From Verrucomicrobiia bacterium (GTDB lineage Bacteria > Verrucomicrobiota > Verrucomicrobiia > Opitutales > Opitutaceae): 14,275 bases of DNA. The stretch is from the NCBI GenBank assembly GCA_030424825.1, contig JAUHWE010000039.1, positions 1-14,275 of the forward strand, read 5' to 3'. The notes beneath the pieces were generated by a model. The model searched no databases, was not told the origin of the DNA, and was given only the letters and a program-made list of their open reading frames with translations. The translations under genes were made by a program, and so were the position numbers. Positions 1 to 6,811 of this stretch are shown here, piece after piece; position 1 is the first letter of the stretch, and each line of letters opens with the position of its first letter.

Positions 1-594
1 CCAGGCGTTGGTGTTGTCCTGGTCGTCAATGGAATGGATTCGAATATCGGAAAGCCAGTATTCCCATTCGTTCTGCGGACGAGTCTCGCGCAGTTTCCAA
101 AGAGCCTGGGCGAGGTCGCAGGCACCCCCCCAAATAGCGATATTGAGCGGGCGACCATCGTGAATGTCGCCCATATTGATAATCCAATCGGAACCTTCGG
201 TGTCTTTTCCGGGCCCGATGGTGGCAAAAACGGGGACGCGGTTTCCTCCCAGAGCGTTTCCGGGTTTAACGATCCGGTGTAGCTGATCGGGTTTAGGGTA
301 GTCAGAATCGTGGAGAATCAGATTGGGGTAGACAGTGGCGTAATGCTCGATGGCCTCGTGTATGATAGCATCCTTAATCGTAGCGGACTCTTTTTTGGAG
401 TTATTATCCGCCGTTGCGACGAGTCCAACGATCTCAAACTCGTTTGCGTAATGTAGAAGCCTTACCAGAGACTGTTGGTCATCGGGGTCCTGGCCGATGT
501 CTGTAAGAACCAGTAGCCTGGGTTTGGAAACAGCGGCAGTTGTAAGCGTCGCTAGAATCAGGATTAGGGAAGCGGGAAACAGTCGTGGTTTCAT
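1..594 (-). CDS. DUF1593 (nucleoside-hydrolase-like) secreted protein, C-terminus beyond the left edge
   Basis: The reading frame is open for 198 codons from the ATG at 592-594 to base 1, so only the N-terminal part is present. Residues 1-22 form a signal peptide: KPR, then a hydrophobic LFPASLILILATLTTAA run. The mature part opens with RLLVLTDIGQDPDDQQSLVR, matching the start of the DUF1593 family (cellulose-binding Sde182, nucleoside-hydrolase-like domain), in which the Asp-rich loop resembles the metal site of nucleoside hydrolases. NEFEIVGLVATA and a GGACDLAQALW segment at about residues 158-168 also fit. Seen: leader, Asp-rich loop, family spacing. Inferred: a secreted or periplasmic hydrolase acting on a glycosidic substrate, not known in detail. 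No Shine-Dalgarno sequence precedes the ATG. It lies 160 bp downstream of the MFS transporter gene on the same strand and may be co-transcribed with it. Confidence 0.85.
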   Translation of the reverse strand, partial: MKPRLFPASLILILATLTTAAVSKPRLLVLTDIGQDPDDQQSLVRLLHYANEFEIVGLVATADNNSKKESATIKDAIIHEAIEHYATVYPNLILHDSDYPKPDQLHRIVKPGNALGGNRVPVFATIGPGKDTEGSDWIINMGDIHDGRPLNIAIWGGACDLAQALWKLRETRPQNEWEYWLSDIRIHSIDDQDNTNAW

Positions 595-754
595 GGGTGA
601 TCGTTGGGGTTGATGTTAAAAATGGGCGGCTCGAGGGCCTTTATCGGGATGCGTCCTCCGTGCGGAAATCTTTCCTGAGAGAAACGATGCGGGGTTTGAT
701 TTTATGGACACTCTAAAACAGCTGCTGAGAAAGAGTCTAGAATTCCTCTGGGTT
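595..754. other. Spacer between the MFS gene and the DUF1593 gene
   Basis: This 160-bp gap has no open frame of note and no convincing terminator hairpin. It holds one copy of the word TGGACACTCT (705-714), which also marks the edge of the palindromic elements near 4319 and 13749. Without an adjacent hairpin it is either a decayed edge or a chance match. Confidence 0.4.
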
Positions 755-1948
755 TTAACCGGAATCGTCCCTCTTGGTTTCTGGATCCGGCTTGAAGCAG
801 AAAAACAGGATCAGCATGCCAATGCCTGAAAGGGCAGCAGCAGTGTAGAGGACTTGAGTCGTGTCGGCGATTTCGCGGATCTGGCCGGCTAATAAAGGAC
901 CTATGAAGCGTGTGGGGACGATCACTGCGATGGTGAATACGCCTTGAATCGAGTTGCGGAAGCCGTCCCCTGCGACTCGGTTGAGGTAGATGACCGGCAC
1001 GATGAACATGGCGAGGATCTCCATTCCGTGGACCAGCTGGATCAGGAGCGACGTGGCGACGGTGGGGAATTGAGCGAGAACCACGAGTCGTAGAGCCATT
1101 GCAGACAAACCGACAACCATGATCCCTCGGATTCGAAGCCATTTTCGTATTGGCCCAAGCCCGAATATGTAGCCAATCTCGATCAAAACCCCAAGCGACA
1201 GCACCATGGCCACCCACTCGTCGGCGATGCCGACCTCGTCGCGGAGAAAAACAGACATCACAGGGTAGTAGGCGCTCGCTGAGGTGTGGACAAAGAACAA
1301 GCCGATACACATTGGCAGTGTCCCGCGAGAGAACAGGACTTTCATGGCCTTTAAGGTTGGGGCCTTAGTCGGGAGACCAGCTGATATCGGTCGAGGCTTT
1401 AGCAGAAACGTACCCATAAAACACATGCCGCTCCACGCCACTCCTACCCACAAAGCGTTGGCAATGTCACCCGTGATAGCGATAACGAGGTAGAGCGCGA
1501 GACTGGGGACTAGATATCCGACTGTGCCCCAAGCGCGGACGAAATGGTAAGCGCTGTCCGCACCCGTTGCAGCGGTGCCCTGTTCTCGTTCGTGATTGAA
1601 ATAATAACCGTCTAGAAGCGGCCAGGTCGGGACGTAGAGGATGCTGTAGCTGGCCCACGCTAAAGTGACCGCCCATACGTGGTCCGAATAGACGACCGCG
1701 ATCAGGGTGATCGCGGTCGCAACAAATATCCCACGTAGAATGTTGCGCGTATCGACGTTTCGATCCGCTAGCCACGAAGTGATCGCTGGCGAGAAGAGCA
1801 ATCCAAAGGAGGACAGGGCGAGTGTGATGCCGAATTGCTGCGGACTAAAGCCCTTCGCGTCCCGTAGTACCAATGCTGCAATCGGACTCAGGCTGCCGAG
1901 GACGCCGTAGGTCAGGAAGAACTGGATCTTGATTGGAATAGAGGACAT
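755..1948 (-). CDS. MFS transporter, MFS_1_like / HcaT-type
   Basis: Inner-membrane secondary transporter of 397 residues with about 12 hydrophobic segments, the usual size for the family. The first helix begins at once (IPIKIQFFLTYGVLGSL). SWLADRNVDTRNIL (about residues 58-71) is the conserved loop between helices 2 and 3. RAWGTVGYLVPS (about 139-150) matches the R-x-WG-x-x-G signature of the MFS_1_like group, which holds HcaT and nucleoside/oligosaccharide symporters. The frame is open a further 69 codons upstream, but that extension is polar, non-membrane and runs past the start of the divergent glycosyltransferase gene, so I chose the ATG at 1946-1948. An ATG at 2011 is a weaker alternative. 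Neither start has a clear Shine-Dalgarno sequence. The substrate cannot be read from sequence. The neighbouring nucleoside-hydrolase-like protein makes a sugar or nucleoside substrate plausible, as inference only. Confidence 0.85.
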   Translation of the reverse strand: MSSIPIKIQFFLTYGVLGSLSPIAALVLRDAKGFSPQQFGITLALSSFGLLFSPAITSWLADRNVDTRNILRGIFVATAITLIAVVYSDHVWAVTLAWASYSILYVPTWPLLDGYYFNHEREQGTAATGADSAYHFVRAWGTVGYLVPSLALYLVIAITGDIANALWVGVAWSGMCFMGTFLLKPRPISAGLPTKAPTLKAMKVLFSRGTLPMCIGLFFVHTSASAYYPVMSVFLRDEVGIADEWVAMVLSLGVLIEIGYIFGLGPIRKWLRIRGIMVVGLSAMALRLVVLAQFPTVATSLLIQLVHGMEILAMFIVPVIYLNRVAGDGFRNSIQGVFTIAVIVPTRFIGPLLAGQIREIADTTQVLYTAAALSGIGMLILFFCFKPDPETKRDDSG

Positions 1949-2121
1949 CGAGTGGCTATCAGGTGATAGGGAAAAACCGTGCGATGAGTAGGTTGCGGCG
2001 AATTTCCGCATTGGCGAGTGGCTAATTGCGCGGATAGGATTGTCGGACGAAAAACGGGTTCGCGAGTTTTGGTGATTGAGCGGAAGTGGGTTGGAGTGTT
2101 TGTAGAAGGGATCTAGTACTG
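1949..2121. promoter_or_regulatory. Divergent promoter region between MFS and glycosyltransferase genes
   Basis: A 173-bp gap between divergent starts at 1948 (minus) and 2122 (plus) must hold both promoters. I could not pick a convincing -35/-10 pair or a long operator palindrome. The sequence AGAAGGG at 2104-2110 is a plausible ribosome binding site for the plus-strand gene, 11 bases before its ATG. Confidence 0.45.
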
Positions 2122-4179
2122 ATGCCCTTTCCGTTCGAAAATCTATTATTGCCATTCCTTTGGAGCCGAAGGGGGTCTATCGGGGCAAAGGGAAAGCGCC
2201 GTACGGCCTTGTTCGTATCTGTGGGGCATACAGCCCATTCGCAAGTGAACAGCGGTATCCAAAGAGTAACTCGATCGATCGCAAAGGAGGTATTGGCGAA
2301 GTACGAGGATTCTGACATGCTGGAATGGTTCCTGGAAAAGAACCGCTTTATTCTGCTCGACGAAGTGGCTCGAGAGAGATTCTCGCGATTCAGTGGCCCG
2401 CCTCACGAGAAAGTCGATGTATTGCTTAAGAGGGAACACGAGTCGCTGTTGTCCGTGCTGTCGGAAGGGGATGGATCCAGTTGGGAACAATTGTATGAAT
2501 CGATCTCGCCTGACGAGGCTCAGATAAAGTCTCTCAACGGTGCAAGCTGGAAGGACCGGTTTAAATTGGGGCTGATCCGGAAGCTGATGAGGAAGTGCTA
2601 CCTTCGTTTACAGGAACTGGAAAGAGAGGAAGAATCGAATCGAATTGTATCCGCCAAGCGAATCCGGGACCAGATAGTATCCATTCGGTCAGAGATCGGA
2701 AATTTGCACGAAGCGTTGGGAGAAGAGGTAGGCAGTTGCCCAACGGCTACGAATACGTCCGAGCGGAATTTTGAATTTAGAAGTTGTGCAGAAGAAGCCA
2801 TGCTGAGTCCCCTTCTTGCGGAACCGTTTGCGGGTTGGGCATTGGTTCGCACGCAAACGGAGGAATTAACGGAGTATTTCGAGAACTTGGTAGGGGAGCA
2901 GAATAGAGGTGGTTTTCGGGCGTTGCAATGGGTTTCCTATCTGCCGATTCCGAGAGTCTTGAGGAGGGAGTTACGACGGTGTATCCGGAAATTTGATAAT
3001 GCCCGGATTCAGTCAGCCGATCGAAGACTAATTCGGGGCTTCATCGCGAAGGTGGTTAAGGTCCGCTTGGCGATCGACCATTTCCGATCGAGGCATCAAA
3101 GGCTTCTCGATCTGAAAAGCGACTGGGAATGGTATCGATTGATGTGCCTTATCGAGGGCCAGCGAATGTTAGAAGACTCATTGGGGGCCGAGCGGTTTGA
3201 GGGGATTAAGAAGAGACTTGAGAGGATTGTGAGGATTAGGCGTCGCCTGTATCCGCGGAAGTTTCTACCAGCTCCGGGTAGTTGGGTTTTGATTCCCGAA
3301 TTAATGACCAGCAAGGAACTGGAAAATGTTTTGTCTTTCGCCAGGAAACACGCCCTGAAAGTGGCGGTTGTGTTTCACGATGCCTTGCCAGTCCAGTTTC
3401 CGGATTTGGTGAGTAAGCGTTATCGCGAGGATCATGAACGGTATATGCACACGATCGCAAACGCGGATTTCCTTTTGCCTGTTTCTGAGTATTCAAAGAC
3501 GTGTTATTTGGATTGGGCGAAGGACATGGGTGTGGATGTGCCGCAAATCGAAGTATGTCTGAATGGGGTGCAGTTCAGGGATAAGGCGAAGGAGTTGAAT
3601 GGGCGTGCGTTGCCAGAAAAGGTGCAGGGCGATTTCGCTCTTTGCGTGAGCACGGTGGAACCGCGGAAAAATCACTTGAAACTCTTAGAAGCGTGGATTC
3701 GTCTGGTGGAGAAAGAAGAGTCTTTGCCACAGCTTGTTTTAGTGGGAAATAGGTATTCAGGATTTGAGGATTTGGCGGAGCTGGTAAGCCAGGTTTGTAA
3801 AGAAGAGGAAGGGGTTGTTTGGCTGGAAGGAGTTAGCGACGAAGATTTGGAAACGCTCTACGCTCGTTGTCGTTTTACCGTGTTTCCGTCCATTGCGGAA
3901 GGGTTCGGTCTGCCGATATTGGAAAGCCTTTGGTATGGCAGTCCTTGTTTGTGCGCTAATTTCGGAGCGATGGAGGAAGTGGCCCGCGATGGCGGCTGTG
4001 TACGGGTCGATATGAGGGATGTCGACGCAATCGAAAGAGGGATTCGGAGTATGGTTTATGATGAGTCGCTTATGGCTTCCCTGAAAGAAGAGTGCGCCCG
4101 GCGCAAAATGCGAACTTGGTCGGACTACGCCACACAGGTGGGTCAGATCCTAGGGCTCGAAGCAACCGAGAAAGTGTGA
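2122..4179 (+). CDS. GT4-type glycosyltransferase with a long helical insertion
   Basis: 685 residues from the ATG at 2122. An ATG at 2086 is in frame, but 2122 is preceded by AGAAGGG. Residues 28-61 hold the N-terminal Rossmann start and the SGIQRVTR motif typical of a subgroup of GT1/GT4 enzymes. GSWVLIPELM (about 386-395) and VAVVFHDALPVQFPD (about 414-428) continue the N-terminal domain. The C-terminal GT-B domain carries STVEPRKNH (510-518, donor-binding Arg515/Lys516) and the E-x7-E pair Glu593/Glu601 in EGFGLPILE. Such enzymes transfer a sugar from a nucleotide donor, usually in the cytoplasm during polysaccharide or O-antigen assembly. The oddity is residues 62-385: about 320 mostly charged, helical residues, including a coiled-coil-like stretch near 150-203, where relatives have a much shorter link. 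No polysaccharide genes adjoin it. Acceptor and product are unknown. Confidence 0.88.
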   Translation: MPFPFENLLLPFLWSRRGSIGAKGKRRTALFVSVGHTAHSQVNSGIQRVTRSIAKEVLAKYEDSDMLEWFLEKNRFILLDEVARERFSRFSGPPHEKVDVLLKREHESLLSVLSEGDGSSWEQLYESISPDEAQIKSLNGASWKDRFKLGLIRKLMRKCYLRLQELEREEESNRIVSAKRIRDQIVSIRSEIGNLHEALGEEVGSCPTATNTSERNFEFRSCAEEAMLSPLLAEPFAGWALVRTQTEELTEYFENLVGEQNRGGFRALQWVSYLPIPRVLRRELRRCIRKFDNARIQSADRRLIRGFIAKVVKVRLAIDHFRSRHQRLLDLKSDWEWYRLMCLIEGQRMLEDSLGAERFEGIKKRLERIVRIRRRLYPRKFLPAPGSWVLIPELMTSKELENVLSFARKHALKVAVVFHDALPVQFPDLVSKRYREDHERYMHTIANADFLLPVSEYSKTCYLDWAKDMGVDVPQIEVCLNGVQFRDKAKELNGRALPEKVQGDFALCVSTVEPRKNHLKLLEAWIRLVEKEESLPQLVLVGNRYSGFEDLAELVSQVCKEEEGVVWLEGVSDEDLETLYARCRFTVFPSIAEGFGLPILESLWYGSPCLCANFGAMEEVARDGGCVRVDMRDVDAIERGIRSMVYDESLMASLKEECARRKMRTWSDYATQVGQILGLEATEKV

Positions 4180-4186
4180 CCGCTTC

Positions 4187-4330
4187 TAAGAGACTGTCCA
4201 AAAATAAAATATCTGTAGGGGCGTCGCTTGCGGTGACCGCATCGTTAGAGCTCTAGCCACTTGAGCGGACCAGGCAAGCGACGCCCTCACAAAAGAAAGC
4301 CGTATAATCCAACGTGTTGAACACTCTCTA
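4187..4330. repeat. Palindromic intergenic element A (GGGCGTCGCTTGC stem)
   Basis: Perfect 13-bp inverted repeat, GGGCGTCGCTTGC at 4219-4231 and its complement at 4274-4286, enclosing a 42-base centre that itself contains short palindromes (CGGTGACCG, AGAGCTCT). The outer edges also mirror each other: AGAGACTGTCCA at 4189-4200 and TGAACACTCTCT at 4318-4329 match in inverted orientation at 10 of 12 positions. It begins about 8 bases after the glycosyltransferase stop codon. No open frame lies inside. This is the form of a small non-autonomous (REP/MITE-like) element and could also fold in RNA as a bidirectional terminator; both roles are inference. Confidence 0.6.
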
Positions 4331-4467
4331 ACTCTACTTTGTTACAATTCGAACTATTTTCTTAGGTAGGGCCACGCCCTCCGGGCGTGCCGCACAAGGA
4401 GATCATAAAAACGCGGCACGCCCCGAGGTCGTGGCCCTACCATTAAACAATGTAGAGTTAAGTGTTG
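4319..4467. repeat. Palindromic intergenic element B, copy 1
   Basis: A nested palindrome. Inner arms of 29 bases, 4365-4393 (starting GGTAGGGCCACGCCC) and 4413-4441, match in inverted orientation at 27 of 29 positions and enclose a 19-base centre ending ATCATAAAAAC. Outer arms mirror too: AACACTCTCTAACTCTAC (4320-4337) against the complement of 4449-4467, apart from a 3-base indel. Within the left arm CACGCCC-TCC-GGGCGTG is a hairpin on its own. The element ends 6 bases before the stop codon of the TonB-receptor remnant and shares its left edge with element A. A related copy lies at 13749-13859. Probably a dispersed, hairpin-forming repeat family; no coding capacity. Confidence 0.75.
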
Positions 4468-4473
4468 GGGAGG

Positions 4474-5400
4474 TTAAAAGGAGGTTCGAATCCCAAGCCG
4501 AATACTGCGACCGGGCATCGGTGCCCTGTCTTTGAGGAAAGAGGTGTTGGGACGAGCGTCTTCGTCGGCGAGATTTGAGCCCACGGCGAAAAGGTCTATA
4601 GTAGCCGAATCTGTTGCTTGAATACGGTACCGAATGTCGGCTCCCCAGAGAAGGTAGCTGTCAGTGGGGAACTGGTTTGGGCTGAGGTGGGAGGCTTTGT
4701 CGCTCCACCGTCCCTCGGCTCCCACTAGTCAGGGCCCGGTGACGTATTCGTAACGCAAGCCGAGTCGGCGGGTGGGGATGCGAGGCAGATTCGTATTGAA
4801 ACTGTCATTGGTGGCTCTTGTCTGGTCGTAGGTGAGATCCAGATGCATGGCGCGATCGATCTCGTCAATGAGGTGCCAACGAAGATCGACCTCGAAACCG
4901 TAGAATTTCGCGTCTACTGCGGTCGCTCGGTAAACGTTGAGGTCTTCCGTATCCAATTCTCCATAACTTGCCTCTACCGCTTCTGGGTCGAGAAACTGAA
5001 GGTAGACATAGTCGCTGAAGTCGGAAAAGAATGTGGTGACTTCACCGGTTACCTTGCCTTTTGTCATGCGGTAGGAGAGGTCGAAGCTGTCGACGCCCTG
5101 ATTTAAAATGCGGATACGGTCGCCATCAAAGCCGCGGATCACCGGTCGTCCGGCCCCTGGTCCGTAGGAGGTCGAATGAACTCCAGGCTGACCCGAAAGG
5201 GTCTCCCCCAACGTAGAGCTGGCCGAACGGCGCAGTGTTTCACCATTCAACTCACTGGCGGGTATCACAAGTTCGTCCTTCTGTTGAATGAAGGGACTAG
5301 CCGTCACCACAACAGGGTTCAATGCGACAGTATCCTCCTTGACCTGAGCCGGTAAAAGAGTGAGTCCCGTTTTTAACAGTAAAAGCGGTGTGCGCGTCAT
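4474..5400 (-). pseudogene. TonB-dependent outer-membrane receptor remnant (internal deletion plus in-frame stop)
   Basis: From the ATG at 5398-5400 the frame encodes a weak leader, a TonB-box-like TVALNPVVVTA, and the first half of a plug domain (ASELNGETLRRSAS, GQPGVHSTSYGPGAGRPVIRG, FDGDRIRILNQGVDS). At about residue 109 (near 5076) it jumps to a late barrel region: YRMTKGKVTGEVTTFFSDF, then KFYGFEVDLRW and NLPRIPTRRLGLRYEYV. A single TGA (4729-4731) then interrupts the same frame, which resumes LVGAEGRWSDKASHL and ends in RSIRLGIRTSF, a normal C-terminal strand with terminal Phe. The total is about 308 codons, against 650 or more for intact receptors, so the second half of the plug and most barrel strands are missing. 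I read it as a decayed zinc/iron-type receptor gene. Deletion and stop are seen; loss of function is inferred. Confidence 0.8.
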
Positions 5401-5627
5401 CCCGTGGCAATCGCAAAATACTTGTGTTAGATGTAAGTATTTTTGCAAATAATTTGCGTTAATAATCGCTCCCGTCCTGCTGTTTCACACGTTGGTTTTA
5501 GCACGCTACTTTCTAGGATGAGCCGTATCCCTTGGTTCCCTAGCGTGCGGATGGTCTCTCCAACGGGTTCGAGTCTCGTATTGTCGCTTGCATCGCAAGT
5601 TTTAAGAGAGGAAACTCGACAATAAGT
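5401..5627. promoter_or_regulatory. Divergent control region with several inverted repeats
   Basis: A 227-bp gap between the receptor remnant (minus) and the oxidoreductase (plus). It contains AAAATACTT (5415-5423) facing AAGTATTTT (5435-5443), a 9-bp perfect inverted repeat with an 11-base centre; GCAAAT-A-ATTTGC (5445-5457), a compact palindrome of operator shape; GCACGCTA (5501-5508) facing TAGCGTGC (5541-5548); and CTTGC-ATC-GCAAG (5587-5599) just ahead of the ribosome binding site AGAGAGGA (5605-5612). The first two look like regulator sites between divergent genes; the latter two could form structure in the plus-strand leader. No regulator gene is in the window to match them. Confidence 0.45.
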
Positions 5628-6686
5628 ATGAACCGTCGCCGTTTTATTATTTCTTCTTCTGGTTCGTTGCTGGCGGCATCGCTAGCGGCGTACTCAAAAT
5701 CCAATGCTTCCAGAATCCGGATTGGCCAAATTGGAACTAAACACGCGCACGCGTCTGGAAAGGTGAAGGCGATCCTCGATCAGCCGGAGACCTACGAATT
5801 GGTGGGTGTGGTCGAAAGCGATCCGATTGAGAGGGCTAACCGGTCCCAAAGCGGCGTTTATGAAGGAGTCAATTGGGTGACGGAGGAGGAGTTGTTTCAC
5901 ATTCCTGGTCTGCAGGCGGTAGCGATTGAAACGCTGGTCAAGGACCTCGTCCCTACTGCCCTTCGCTGTATCCGTGCCGGACTGCATATTCACCTCGATA
6001 AGCCAGGAGGAGTTTCCCTTCCCGAATTCCGCAAGCTTCTCAACGAAGCCGAGAAAAGAGAACGGGTTGTCCAGATGGGCTACATGCTCCGGTACAACCC
6101 AGCGTTCCAATTCATGTATCAGGCAGTTCGAGACGGTTGGCTGGGGGAAATCATGGAGATTGACTGCATGATGGGGAAGATGGCTAGCCCGAGTGTCCGC
6201 GAAGAACTGGGCCGTTTTTCCGGAGGTGGGATGTTCGAGCTGGGTGGGCATGTTATCGATTCCATCGTTTACATGCTCGGAAGGCCGATCTCAGTGACAC
6301 CCTTTACAAAAGCGACCCAGCCTGATGGGATTCCCGATAATCAGCTCGCGGTGCTCGATTATGGAAAGGCTACCGCAACGGTAAGAATCAATCATCGCGA
6401 TCCTCATGGCGGACCACGCCGGCGTTTCCAAATAGCGGGAGACAAGGGGGCGATCGAGATTCAGCAACTCGAATCAGGAGACGTTACACTCTACCTCGAT
6501 GAAGCTAGGAAGGGTTTTAAAAAAGGCGTCCAGAAAATGAAGCTGGGGAAAGAGGGGCGTTACGATGGAGAGTTTCGCGACTTGGCAAAGGTTATTCGGG
6601 GAGAAAAAGCCTTCAACTGGTCCTACCAGCACGACCTGGACACGCACGAGGCGCTTCTCTTAGCCTCGGGAATGTCAACGGCCTAG
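5628..6686 (+). CDS. Gfo/Idh/MocA-family oxidoreductase with twin-arginine leader
   Basis: 352 residues, a usual length for this NAD(P)-dependent sugar/inositol dehydrogenase family. Residues 1-28 look like a Tat leader: NRRRF, then a hydrophobic SGSLLAASLAAYS stretch, without a lipobox. The Rossmann fold begins RIRIGQIGTKHAHASGK, a variant nucleotide loop with the HAH feature seen in one branch of the family. VVESDPIERAN is the acidic-ended second strand. The usual EKP motif reads DKP (Asp124-Lys125-Pro126), with the catalytic-domain motif GGGMFELGGHVIDSI at about 199-213 (candidate His208). The reaction is probably oxidation or reduction of a sugar or sugar-like polyol; substrate unknown. 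The ATG at 5628 is preceded by AGAGAGGA with a long 15-base spacing. It is alone on its strand, divergent from the receptor remnant and convergent with the amidase. Confidence 0.87.
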   Translation: MNRRRFIISSSGSLLAASLAAYSKSNASRIRIGQIGTKHAHASGKVKAILDQPETYELVGVVESDPIERANRSQSGVYEGVNWVTEEELFHIPGLQAVAIETLVKDLVPTALRCIRAGLHIHLDKPGGVSLPEFRKLLNEAEKRERVVQMGYMLRYNPAFQFMYQAVRDGWLGEIMEIDCMMGKMASPSVREELGRFSGGGMFELGGHVIDSIVYMLGRPISVTPFTKATQPDGIPDNQLAVLDYGKATATVRINHRDPHGGPRRRFQIAGDKGAIEIQQLESGDVTLYLDEARKGFKKGVQKMKLGKEGRYDGEFRDLAKVIRGEKAFNWSYQHDLDTHEALLLASGMSTA

Positions 6687-6792
6687 AGGGGTGGGTCTCG
6701 CAGGTCCTGCTTTTAGCAAGGGCGACTCTCGGAATACCGAGGTTGCGTAGGCGCCATTGTCATGCGGAAGTGCAGACGTTGCGGAAGCCCGA
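6687..6792. other. Convergent intergenic gap
   Basis: 106 bp between the stop of the oxidoreductase and the stop of the amidase. No gene is visible. Its right end carries the left arm of the hairpin listed separately at 6787-6811. Confidence 0.4.
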
Positions 6793-6811
6793 TTAAGCGC
6801 CTAAATCGGGC
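6787..6811. terminator. Hairpin overlapping the amidase stop codon
   Basis: GCCCGATT at 6787-6794 and AATCGGGC at 6804-6811 form an 8-bp perfect stem with a 9-base loop. The amidase stop codon (6793-6795) lies in the stem and loop. It sits at the junction of two convergent genes, where a bidirectional terminator would be useful, but neither side is followed by a T-run, so a Rho-independent role is uncertain. Confidence 0.35.

Noticed and set aside
702..1310. 202-codon minus-strand frame, overlapping the MFS gene in another frame
   Set aside because: Arg/His/Pro-rich composition typical of an out-of-frame shadow; the MFS frame is clearly the coding one.
2086..2121. 12-codon longer start for the glycosyltransferase
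   Set aside because: No ribosome binding site before 2086, while the ATG at 2122 has AGAAGGG upstream.
1949..2155. 69-codon N-terminal extension of the MFS frame
   Set aside because: Polar, not membrane-like, and it overlaps the start of the divergent glycosyltransferase gene; the inner ATG at 1948 fits the family.
4187..4467. Possible CRISPR or insertion sequence
   Set aside because: Repeats are inverted pairs, not regularly spaced direct repeats, and there is no transposase frame inside; a small palindromic element fits better.
4484..4495. GGTTCGAATCCC, a second T-loop-like motif
   Set aside because: It lies in the C-terminal coding end of the receptor remnant (RLGIRTSF), with no tRNA arms around it.
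4729..4731. TGA recoding (selenocysteine) in the receptor frame
   Set aside because: No evident downstream stem-loop, TonB receptors are not selenoproteins, and most of the barrel is deleted anyway; a nonsense mutation is simpler.
5563..5579. tRNA T-arm-like sequence ACGGG-TTCGAGT-CTCGT with a 5-bp stem
   Set aside because: No matching acceptor 5' strand (CGACAAT needed) or D and anticodon arms at the right distance upstream; treated as chance.
5443..5625. 60-codon plus-strand frame ahead of the oxidoreductase
   Set aside because: No ribosome binding site, unlikely composition, and it covers inverted repeats of the control region.
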